Source: Otis tarda
Lineage: Eukaryota; Chordata; Aves; Otidiformes; Otididae
NCBI GenBank assembly: GCA_026413225.1
Contig: CM048552.1
Span: 196,181,553 to 196,245,552 of the forward strand
Direction: 5' to 3'
Length of the DNA stretch: 64,000 nt
The notes below the pieces were generated by a model. The model had not been told where the DNA came from. It worked only from the letters and a program-made list of their open reading frames with translations, and searched no databases. A program made the position numbers and the translations under genes. Positions 25,136-35,128 of this stretch are shown here, in pieces (the stretch's first letter is position 1; each line of letters opens with the position of its first letter).

Positions 25136-25520
25136 GAATATACAAACCAAGCGCACCATGCAATTGCTCACCGCCCATGGACCAATGCCCAGCCAGTCCC
25201 TGAGCAACAGTTGCCACTGCCCAGCCAGCTCTCCCCGATTTATGTTTTCAGAATGATGTCATATGGCATGGAATATCCCTTTGGCCACTTGGGTCATCTG
25301 TCCTGGCTGTCCCCTTCCAGTTTCTTGTGCACCCCTAGCCTCCTCACTGGCAGGGCAGTATGCGATGCTGGAAAGTCCTTGACCTGGTGTAAGCACTGCT
25401 CAGCAACAACTAAAACATCAGTGTGTTGTTATCAACATTATTCTCATCCTAAATCCAAAACACAGCAGTATACCAGCTACTAGGAAGAAAATTAACTCTA
25501 TCCCAGCCACAACCAGGACA

Positions 25521-25525
25521 ATCCT
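25521..25525. repeat. Right target-site duplication of solo LTR 2
   Basis: ATCCT directly after the terminal CA, identical to 24908-24912. Confidence 0.8.
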
Positions 25526-28333
25526 GTAGCTTGATCCATGTGAGTGGCAAAACTTGCCAGTGCTGAGCCATTTATAGAAAGGGAAGCTTAGAAGCAGGAC
25601 ATATCTTTGGTTAACAGTTCACTGTAAAATTAGTGCCCTGCATTTTTTTTCTTTTTAGTTTGCTTGATTTTAGGTAGGTGATGAATAGTTAGTAAATGCA
25701 CAAACTAAAATATACACATTGATCTGTGATCATATGGCTTTCCATGATGGGAGACTACAAAATCTAGGTCTTTCCACGATGGAAACAATACAGAAGTCTG
25801 CAGAGCCTGTGTCTCTCATGCTTAATGATGAATTAACTCCAGAACCTCAAGGTGGTTTGGAACACATTTTCTTTTCCACTATAATGTTTCATGAAGTGTG
25901 AGTTGTTGCGATTTTTTTTTCCGCAGATGTTGCTGGCAGTGCTACATCACGTTTTCTTATTGATATGGTAGAGGTGATGGAAAAGGAACATGGAACCGAA
26001 GTGGGTCACTGCTCTCCTTGACGCTGTTGCAAAAAGTTTACAAGACAAATATTGCAGACCCACTTGGAATGGTTACAGAGTCAGCACTTTAACATACCTC
26101 TTGGGACCTCCACTCCAATAATTCTTTTAAAGCAGCCTGTAGCTCTGAAAAGGACACACATGAATAACAAGTCATGAAGTGTAGTGTACACTATTATTAC
26201 TCCAGCCAGCATTGCCATTTTTTTGGTCATATCTTTATTAACAGCCTGGAGCCCCACCAGCAGCTCAGAGCAGGATTCAGTTGCCTTGTCATCAGCACCT
26301 ATTGCCACCCTAGGTGCCCTCAGGGGTCTTGTTTGGCCTCTGACTGACGCTCTGGAAGGGGTGAGTTTCCCATAGGTCTTGGGTCTGTATGTGGCAGCTC
26401 TGAGGAGGCCTAACAGGTCCTCAGCGGGGACAAGGAAGCATGCCCTTGGGTGCTGAAAATGGCCTTAGGAGCTTATGTTGAGGTGAACACTGTTTGCATT
26501 CATATACCTGAGCTACACGTTGAGACTCCCATGAGAGAAAATGGGAAGAAATCAGCAATTCTCAGGGACAGTTCTCTCAAGCTATTCTAAGTTCTACCTT
26601 GAAATGATACTATAAAGGAGTCTGAAGGGACTTATGTGCCTAGTTCCACATTAAATGCCCAGAGGGGTCCAGGAGATCTGTATGAGACTGGTAGATACAA
26701 TACAGGGCCTACAGGAGATATGGAATCTTTGGCCAGCTACCAGAGGTCAGGGAGGTTGCCCTTGAGCATCTCGGTTACCTCCGGATGCCTCTGTCTTGGC
26801 ACTGAGCCTCCATTTCTCCTCTCACCAGCTAAGGTGCAGCTCCTTCATTGTATAAACAGCTACAGATGGGTGGGATGAATCCTGCTCCAATGGCTGTTTC
26901 CAACAGCCAGGGTCTGGGGCTATAAGCAGTAAATGAATTGTCCTTCCCTGCTGCTGGTGCCCCGTTTGTTCACGGAGGCTCCCAATGCCATTCAGCTGGC
27001 ATAGCATGCATGGATTGTGGAAGCAAGCACTCAGTTTTGATAAGAGCCACCATGCCTGTGGTGCAACTCTGCCTTCTTTCATGCTGCTCCTTTCAGTCTA
27101 TGCCATTGCACAAGAAGCAATCTTCCAGAGAACAAACCCCAGCTGGCAGCTTCTGCTGGCTTTCCACACAGCAAGGCAAAAAGCAGGAGAAACTGAGAGT
27201 AGAAGTCCAGACCTACTCCCACGGTTTCTCCATGGCAAATCATATTTCAAGGGGCTGGGTTGGCTGTTAAGGGAGAGACTGAAAAGTCGGCTTAACCAGG
27301 AATGTAATTTTGTCCTTAGGTACAATGTGGCTAACCTCAGGAATAATGGGAAGGAAATTAGTTTAGATACATTATACCATGCAGAAAACTATAGTAAACT
27401 CTAGCTGTTGCAGGAGAATTAAAACAATAAAGAAACAATGGACTAAATTAATGGGAATGAGGCTGCAAGAAAAAAAAATATTGAGAGTAAAGACATATAG
27501 GAAAAGGTAATAGAAAAGTATATATTAACTCAGGGGAGATTGGGTAAAAGTATGCTAACACATTAAAAAATGGGATTAAGTTTCAGTTCCACTGAGTGAT
27601 AACGATTATATTCTTACTGCAATTCAAGTTTAAAAAGTGCTGCTGTCTTAAACATTCCTGTTCTCTAGCTTTATGCTAATATGTGGATTTTTGATAAGAG
27701 ATTTGTTCACTGGAAACCAGAGTGATACCGTAAAGGCCGCAGTCCCATGTACTCCTATAGAAATGGCAAGTGCAGAGCTCCGTTCATGAAGAAGCATTTA
27801 AGGGTCAGGACTTTCCTGATCCTCTGAAAGCAACCAACACAGCACTCAATAATGATGTTCTCAGCTATTGCAGAACTCATCTAAGCTTTAGGAAGTGATC
27901 CAGACATGAAAGAACTCAGACATTGGCAAACTAAACTGGCAGACCAATATTGTCTCTTTGCCTCCTGATTCTCCTCTGCGGGCTGGTATCTGTTGTCTGT
28001 TGTTTTACACTTTGGACACAGCCCACCAGCTCTAATTCTCTAGTTAGGCACTTCAGCAATGGCTCACAGAAAAGTAGGTACCTGATACTGGGTGGACAGA
28101 AAGAAGAGGGGAGCAATTACATCAACCTAAAATAAGTGAAGAAGTTCCCTGAAATTGGAGAGAGATTTCCAACACCTTTTAAAGCCTGCAGAGGTTTCAG
28201 CCAGACAGACTTCAGGACTTCTCTTCAACGACTGTATGAGAAAATCAGGCCCATTCAAAAGGTGATCAGTCCATGAAGTTAAGTTTCTACCTCTTTGGCT
28301 GAAAGCCTAGAGACCTAATGGGAATGGGATTTA
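25526..28333. other. Unrecognised non-coding stretch
   Basis: No gene recognised. The longest frames (26938-27270 and 26985-27404 plus, 110 and 139 codons) overlap one another in different frames and show no domain. The 26100-27150 part is somewhat richer in GC than its flanks but has no CpG enrichment worth naming. Confidence 0.6.
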
Positions 28334-28798
28334 CTGGAGCAAATCCAGTGAAGGACTACAAAGATGATTAAGGGACTGGAGCATCTTTCATATGGGGAGA
28401 GGATGTGAGAGCTGGGACTTATCAGTCTAGAGAAAAGAAGCCTCAGGGAGGCTGTATCAATGTATATAAACACCTGAAGTGTGGCAATGAAGATGAGGGA
28501 GTCAGGCCCTTCTCAGTAGTGCTTAGTGACCAATGCAAGAGGCAATGGGCACAAACTGAAACGTGGGAAATTCTGTCTAAACATCAAGAAACAGTTATTT
28601 TCCTGTGAGGGTGATCAAACAATGGGGTAGGTTGTACAAAGAGGTTGTGGAGTTTCCATCCTTAGAGATCTTCCGACATCATCTGGACATGGTCCTGGGC
28701 AACTGGTTCTAGCTGACCCTGCATGAGCATGGGGGTTGGACTGTAGGTGATCCTACAAGCTCCCTTCCTGTGTCTCCCATTCTGTAACTGTGTGATCT
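28334..28798 (+). mobile_element. CR1 LINE copy F, old 3' fragment
   Basis: Begins at CTGGAGCAAATCCAGTGAAGG and runs through GATGATTAAGGGACTGGAGC, the same block that encodes MIRGLEH in better copies. It ends with ATTCTGTAACTGTGTGAT, a worn CR1 octamer tail. About 465 bp remain, covering the last part of the reverse-transcriptase frame plus the 3' end. It is much more diverged than the copies at 40972 and 62248 and carries no long frame; the 67-codon frame at 28405-28608 is a shadow. Confidence 0.85.
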
Positions 28799-28875
28799 GT
28801 CATATCTCACAGATCTCACTAGCCCCATCAGATACAGAATATGTGAACGGCAACCTCAGCACGCAATGCTAGCAT

Positions 28876-28915
28876 GATAGTTCAGTAGTTAGATCATTGC
28901 CCCAGGCCAGGACCC
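28876..28915 (+). repeat. Possible tRNA-derived SINE head
   Basis: GATAGTTCAGTAGTTAGATCATTGCC resembles the D-arm/A-box region of tRNA-derived SINEs (TAGCTCAGTGGTTAGAGCATTGGC type). A clear B box (GGTTCGAATCC) is not visible downstream, so only a fossil half is suggested. Confidence 0.25.
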
Positions 28916-29449
28916 ACCTCCCCAGTGTCCCTAAGAAGGTCTACCTAGCTCTTTCCCTCTCTTTCCAATCTTGCATTTTGAAGCTGGATCAACTTGCAAG
29001 CAAGAAGAATGCTCAGGGCATTCAGATAAATAAGGCAGAACAGAGCTTTGCCCTCTAGTCTTCAGTTTCTTTGGTTTTATCCATAAAGATTTTGGGTAAA
29101 TACAGGTACATTAAAGGCAGTAGGTCCTGGACTGCCTGGTTGTGTCTTTTCTTCAGTTCATACTCTACTACCAGTGCCAAGTTTTCTTTTCCTGCTTGTT
29201 GCATGACTGGCTATGTACTGACTCCTGGAGAGTAATGAGGAAGTAATGGGAAAGTAATGAGCAAGCACCTCATTCAGTTATGATGTCCATGGTCCGGTTG
29301 GTGGTTTGGGCACTTGGTAGAAGTGCAAGTCCCAACAGTCCTGAAAAGAGCAGGTCCTGCTGTCCCACACTGTCCAGCCAGGGTAGACAGAGGCTGGTTT
29401 TGCCAGAGCAGGGCACTGCTACTGGGTAAGAAACTCCTTTCCAGCTAAA

Positions 29450-29582
29450 AAACTGTAAGCTCCCTGGGGCAAAGACAACAGCTTTTTTTCTGTATTTAAA
29501 CCATGCCTTGCTACTGCGTGTCCTGCCTGGTCCAGGGCAAACACTCCCTTGTGCTATTGTCAGTACAAGTGCAAATAACAAG
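29450..29582 (+). repeat. Ancient L2/MIR-type 3' tail
   Basis: AACTGTAAGCTCCCTGGGGC at the start closely matches the 'actgtaagctcct(tg)aggggcagggac' block shared by 3' ends of old amniote L2/MIR-like elements. It is followed at the usual distance by TCCTGCCTGGTCCAGGGCAA, then GTGCTATTGTCAGTACAAGTGCAAATAA as a tail. The order of these blocks supports the call; divergence is high. The 126-codon minus frame over it (29270-29650) is not a gene. Confidence 0.5.
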
Positions 29583-30543
29583 CTGTGTCTGAAAGCCAAG
29601 CAGTAACAGGAAAGCAAAGAGAGAGAAGGAAGCCAAGCAGACCTATACAACCCTTAATTTGCTACTAATTTTTAAAGCTACAAACTGACAGTCTGTCAGC
29701 AGTAAGAAAGGTACAAACATTGCATTAGGAATGATATAGACGCATTTTTAACAACTGAAAGGCTCTGACTCAATGGGGAAGCATTTTTTGTGACACTATA
29801 CACCACTGTAAATCAAGGTAAGTTTTGGGGACATCCCATAAACAACCCAGTTCTTTTCTGACTCAGTCTTTCCCAGCTTTTCTAAAAGCTCCAGATTGAG
29901 CCAGACAGTCTAAATCCTATTAAAGTTGGTAAGTTCATGTAAAAAGGAATGTTCCTTGGACTACAGTAAGGTTTCCTACCAATTTTCCTTTGATTAGGTT
30001 ACAAATGACAGCTTATAATAGAACTGCAGACTATGGTAACACGGAAAAAACCATAAAATTTAACATTTATATATTTCCAACTCCTTGTCAGACATCAGAG
30101 GGATTTAAAAACTTTAGTGAGGAATTTACAGCTTGACACAATCACATGTGCAGTAATAATAATAATAATATAAATATCAAATGTAATCTTCTCCATCACA
30201 TCCTCTCCCCACCCTTGAAAAGAAGCAACATTAGAGAAGTATTACAAAAATACCTGAGAGTCTTGAGGCGAAGCTGATAATAAGTACAAAAAGCCACAGG
30301 ACAACAATTTTCTCTCACTGTGTGAGGAGGCTCAGTCAGTAAATTCTCTATATGTCAATGGAATAACTCTTTCTGAACAATCTGTGCATAATGTATGTAC
30401 CACCTTCTTTTTTTTTCATATGTGTAATTCCATACAAAGGCCAAAAAGCTTTTAGAAGAACTTGGGTGCCCTCAAAGAGCAGCAAAGTGTTTAAAACTCA
30501 TATTTCAGCTGGGTATTTTTCTATGGATCGCTCAAAAAACTGT

Positions 30544-30672
30544 GGGCCTGATCACTTAAGCACTTCTGCAAAGGAGTAATTTCACTCAGGTAAGTTGTAC
30601 AATGAGCATCTCTGTAAAGACTCACATGAGTAAAGTTACTCTTTTGCAAAGAAGTGTGAAGGACTGGGCCCA
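30544..30672. repeat. Candidate ancient palindromic repeat
   Basis: Starts GGGCCTGATC and ends GGACTGGGCCC, so the two ends are imperfect inverted repeats. Inside, TCACTCAGGTAAGTT and ACTCACATGAGTAAAGTTACT echo each other. This layout resembles old non-autonomous amniote repeats with 'actcacgtgagtaa' cores. Family not known. Confidence 0.35.
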
Positions 30673-33600
30673 GTAACCAAATCACCATATTTTCCACGGC
30701 ACTCAGTGGCACAGGCAATATCACTGCATGGAGTGTGGTAGCTCTGTGTGCTATGATAGTAGACACTTCATTTGTGTAAAGACATACAGAATAATAAGAT
30801 AGTATGTGAGCAGCAGTTTAAAGCATGAGCTTTCTCAACATTAGGACTACAATTTACAGGTAAACGTTAAGCTCAGGTCAATATGGAGTTAAAATGTCTT
30901 ATTAGACTCCTGTAAAAACAGTTTTTCAGAGTAAAAGTATTACTAGAGAAATACAGTTTAAACATGGTAAAAAAGGCCTTTTCTTCCTATGAATCCCTCT
31001 TGATGTTCTAACTGTAATGCAAAGTGAATGCAACTGCAATTTTTTTAGCTTATAGAGATGCATTTTTTCAGCACTTCTGTAGCTAATTCTGAACTGTGTC
31101 TTTAAACACTAGGTTAGGAAAAGCTTGTCCCATCCAAGACGAGTCTCCTCATTAAAGTCTTGTAGACACTTTCAGCCCCTGGAGAATTTTTGGGCATAAG
31201 TAAGAAGCTGGGATATGAAAAAAAAAAAAAAAAGAGAAAAGAAAGCCAGCCTCATCCAACTTGCAATCCAGACAACGAGGAGCCTGATGATGATGTAGTG
31301 AATGCTGCAGACAGGGAACTCAGTTTGAACTCTGTTTGCTTCGTGCAAAAAAATCTCCACAGGTATGAGAGCAGCTTTAGACTCCAAGATATGAGCTATC
31401 TGAAAACCATTGGAAATATTAAGCAATAGAGTTATGGGAATTCAGCTGAAATCCTGTCTTCTGCAGGGAAAAAATTTCTCTATTTCTTGTACCTAGAGGG
31501 GATGACTGAGGTTCCCCAAATTCCTCAGCAGTAAAAGCAGATCAAGAAAAACTCAAGGAAAAAGTTTGATTTGCCACTGAACCCCTCACCAATCTGACAA
31601 CAGTGCGAAATCCTACAGGGTCTGAACCCATGGAAGGACTGTGGGAAACACTTCTGGCACTGAATTTGAAAGATTAGGAAGGAGGAAGGGGTGCAGCGAG
31701 AGGAAATGCAGGTGTTACAGAGAAAGCAGAATAAGAGCTTGATTCTTTTAGGCACTTTCTCAAGATTTGGCTGGATGATAGTTCCCACATTCACAAATGT
31801 AATAAAGCCAAAGACAAGGAGTGAATTTAGTTGTTTGCCAGTGGTGCCAGGATGCTGTACCTTTCAGTGCCATAATACTTAACACATGATAAACTTGACT
31901 GGTGCCACCTTAATGGGAAAGCAAAAATCCCCTCTGTCCTGCAGGACCACAGCGATGCCAGAGTCATTGTGACACAGACTGTGACAGGATCCCTGTAGGC
32001 TCCTTTTTCCTTGGGATTGAGTGAGGACACCAATGGGAATATGTACGGTTGGGAAGGCCCTTGAAGATGCGTGAGCAGCACCTTCTTAGCCTGATGCTAC
32101 CACTGAGCCTGTAGACCAGGCAGAGAGTCAACAAGAACAGAAGACAGAGAGCCCATGTGCTCCCCAGTCAAAGGTCAACAAGGATGGGAGGGTTCGGACA
32201 AGACTGGTTGTCTTGTCTGTGAAACTGAATGCAAAAAGAACACCATGAATAGACCATATTCAGACTATTGCTTGGTCAGGAGAACTCTCTCTCCGTCCAC
32301 TGCCAATGCAAATGTTGTCAGAACAACCTGTTCAGTGCTAAGAAGATTACACAATCCAAGTAAGCAAAAGAAAATTCCTCTTTTTCTAAATGCCCTTAGT
32401 TTGTTGTTTGGGTTTTTTTTTGCTAAGGCAGTGGAAAGGAGAGCAGGAAAAATGGTGAGTTAATTTCTTATCATTGTGAGAATCAAACACCTAATAGGCC
32501 ATACCATCTTATTCAGCTCTGAAAAGGGTGCATGACACGGTGGAAAAGGTATCCAGGTATCTATTTATAAATCTGTGTACTGAAGTTTAGGAAACGCTTA
32601 TCTGAACTGTCTTCCAAAAACAAAATTGTGTTTGAAATTTGTATTCATTGATGGTTGATCTGGAATGTTTTGGTGAATTTTCTTGCTTACTTTTAGGTGG
32701 AATAATATTTGTGTTTGCAAAGATATGGACATAACAAATCCAATGTCCTACTTCATTTAAAACTAAACACACAAAAAAAACTTGATATTTCCTTAGGCTG
32801 GCAAAGAAATGTCTGACAGATTCTGAAATTAGCTCAGTTTTTTAAACTGTAGCTCTGAAAGTCTTGTATAATTATTTCTCTCTTGGTTTGTTTTCAGAAA
32901 GACTGCCAGATCACCACACTGTGCAATTATGATTTCCAATTCTCTGTAGAAACCAAACTTTCAGTTTCTATTTAGAAATATTTTTATAGAAGAGCAATTA
33001 TAATGCTACTGAAAATGTCTTGATAACACCTTTTTGCCTGCTTAATTTTCAATGATTATGAACAACTGACTTTGTCAGTATAGCTAAACTAATATTTTAT
33101 CATGGGCAGTGAATTATATTACACCATTACACAGTAGAATTACACCAGCTATGTCTGCAAAGTACCATAAAGGATATCCTTGAATTAAAATTACAAGACT
33201 TATAAAAACAAAGTCTCTTTACTTATTATATTAATGTATTAATAATAAATTCCTCAATAGATGGCAGATAAGAAAATACACAAACAATAAATCATTGATT
33301 GACTCTACTATTTCGTGTAAACACTATAAATCCATGTATCTACAGTTAATCTAATGGCGTTTACTTAAAAAGTTGTTATTGTTTTTATGTTTTATTAACT
33401 TGACTTTGTTAGAAAGAAAAAAATTGTGAATTACACTGTGCTTACTTCATATTCAGTCATACTTCTCTGAGTTACTACAATCCTTTTTTGCTCAGGGCTT
33501 GTCATTATAATCCATAAAAAGTTAGTCTAATGTCGAAATAAAGTTACCGAAGTAATCAATCTTTGTCCTTTTTTTCAAGCCTTCAAACACTTTCAAATTT

Positions 33601-34737
33601 AATTTTCTAAGGAAAAATCTGCTGCAAGATAAAGAAATAGAGGAACCACAAGTAGATGTCAAAAAGATCCACAAGGTTGGTGAACTAGTCCCCTGCTCAA
33701 TTATTCTGCCATTATGAACTGAGTGTGAACTGATGGTAATTGAAGCGAGAAAGGCACTAAAACACTTTCCAAAGAAACATCTGCAACGAATCAGAGGAAC
33801 GAAGATAAAATGACAAGGACATTTAATGACAGGATTGTTGCCCTGCCCGCCTTTCTGCTTAAAAAGGTCTGGCCAAATTCCAGTTAGAAATGATCCCAGC
33901 GCAATGAGTATACCATTTCTCTGTGATGTGTAACTAGGTTTCACAGAGATATTTGAAGAATGCGGTTAAGTATCTCTTTGAAATCTGGACTGTTCCCAAA
34001 CTTTCCAGTGCTTATGACACTCTGAGTTGAGCTCTTCTTCTTCCTTCTCATATTTTTTCCACCCACAAAAATTTTCTGTATTATTTTGGAAGGGAGCATG
34101 GCTGGTAATGAATGCACATTAGTACTAGACCTTATGAGGAAATGGAGTGTATGCAGGACCATCCCAGGTCCCATGACATTCCTTCTCTTCCTCACAGCCC
34201 TCCCTACTCAGTCCTTGCATAGTCATACCCTCCCATAACACACCACAGAACCTCATCTGCATTAGGCTCACATTTCTGTTACAAATAAAGACCTCCCAAG
34301 AAAGACAGAACCGGTTTTGAGGGTAAGGTTTTCCAATGTTCAGTTATTTTCACTGCTAAAAATGCATGTCTTGTTTATAGTCCTTTGATTTGTCTATTCC
34401 CCAAAGTTTATTTCTCATGAAATTCCAGGTCATGATCAATTCATCTCTAAATGGACAAATTCTCACATATATACTGAATTTTCTATATTTCCCAGACTTT
34501 GGGGATTTCCTGTAACTTCTCTTTGCATGGGTAAAGAACTGAGCAAGGTATCATAGACTACTAGAATGAGAAAACACTGTGAAAAGCCAAACTAATAGCA
34601 AAAAGCAATGGTATAACATTGCTAAAACTGTGATCCAAAAGAAGACGGTTGAAAAAGTCTTTTTATCTTGAACAGATTTTGGATTATGTTTAACAGAACC
34701 TTCACATTTAACTGATAAAAATTTCACAGGCAAAATC

Positions 34738-35128
34738 GTAGAATTACAGCATGATTTGGGCTGCAAGGGATCTTGAAGATCATCTAGTTCCAAACCCTCT
34801 GCCCTGAGCAGGGACACCTTCCACCAGTTCTGGTTGCTCAAAGCCCCATTCACTGGTCAGGAACACCTCCAGGGCCTTGAATACTTCCAGGGAGAGGGCA
34901 TCCACAACTTCTCTGGGCAACCTTTTCCAGTGCCTCACCACCCTCACAGTAAAGAGTTTCTTCCTCATGTTTAATCTAAATCTACCCTCTTTCAGTTTAA
35001 AGCCATTGCCCCTTGTCCTATCATTATCTGCCCGTGTCAAAAGTCCCTGCACATCTTTCCTGTAGTCCCCCTTGAGGTACTGGAAGGCTGCTATAAGGTC
35101 TCCCCAGAGCCTTCTCTTCTCCAGGCTC
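34738..35128 (-). mobile_element. CR1 LINE copy B, old 3' fragment
   Basis: About 390 bp in minus orientation. Conserved CR1 blocks are the TTGAATACTTCCAGGGAGAGGGCATCCAC region and AGCCTTCTCTTCTCCAGGCT at the 5' break. The minus frame at 34780-35130 reads LEKRRLWGDLIAAFQYLKG, then [20 protein letters not shown], the CR1 ORF2 C-terminus. The first codons of that frame near 35128 come from the junction. The tail reads ELVEGVPAQGRG past the usual stop, and the octamer tail is not recognisable, so this is an old copy, probably of another subfamily than copies D and E. Confidence 0.88.

Larger units (their letters stand above)
24913..25520 (-). mobile_element. Solo LTR of an avian endogenous retrovirus (LTR 2)
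   Basis: A 608-bp element from TGTTGTGG to CCAGGACA with imperfect inverted ends and an exact 5-bp flanking duplication (ATCCT). The terminal blocks GTGGTTTAACCTGGCAGGCTGC and AACTCTATCCCAGCCACAACCAGGACA are of a type I recognise as abundant in bird genomes. No retroviral coding sequence is adjacent, so it is a solo LTR. Minus orientation is inferred from ATTAAA on the minus strand (25035-25040). A simple (TAA)n array at 25061-25134 has expanded inside it. The poly-Tyr, poly-Leu and poly-Ile frames on the minus strand here are translations of that array, not genes. The 5-bp duplication again favours an ERVL-type element. Confidence 0.87.
28799..34737. other. Unrecognised non-coding stretch with ancient repeat fossils
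   Basis: No gene recognised; frames up to 140 codons (33522-33944 minus) lack domains. It contains a tRNA-like SINE head (28876-28915), an L2/MIR-like tail (29450-29582), a candidate palindromic repeat (30544-30672), a short AAT run (30154-30170) and A/T homopolymers (for example 31219-31233). Confidence 0.6.

Noticed and set aside
24938..25217. Frames with long Tyr, Leu or Ile runs resembling membrane proteins
   Set aside because: They are translations of the (TAA)n array within solo LTR 2.
29270..29650. 126-codon minus frame
   Set aside because: It overlaps an L2/MIR-like fossil on the opposite strand and shows no known domain.
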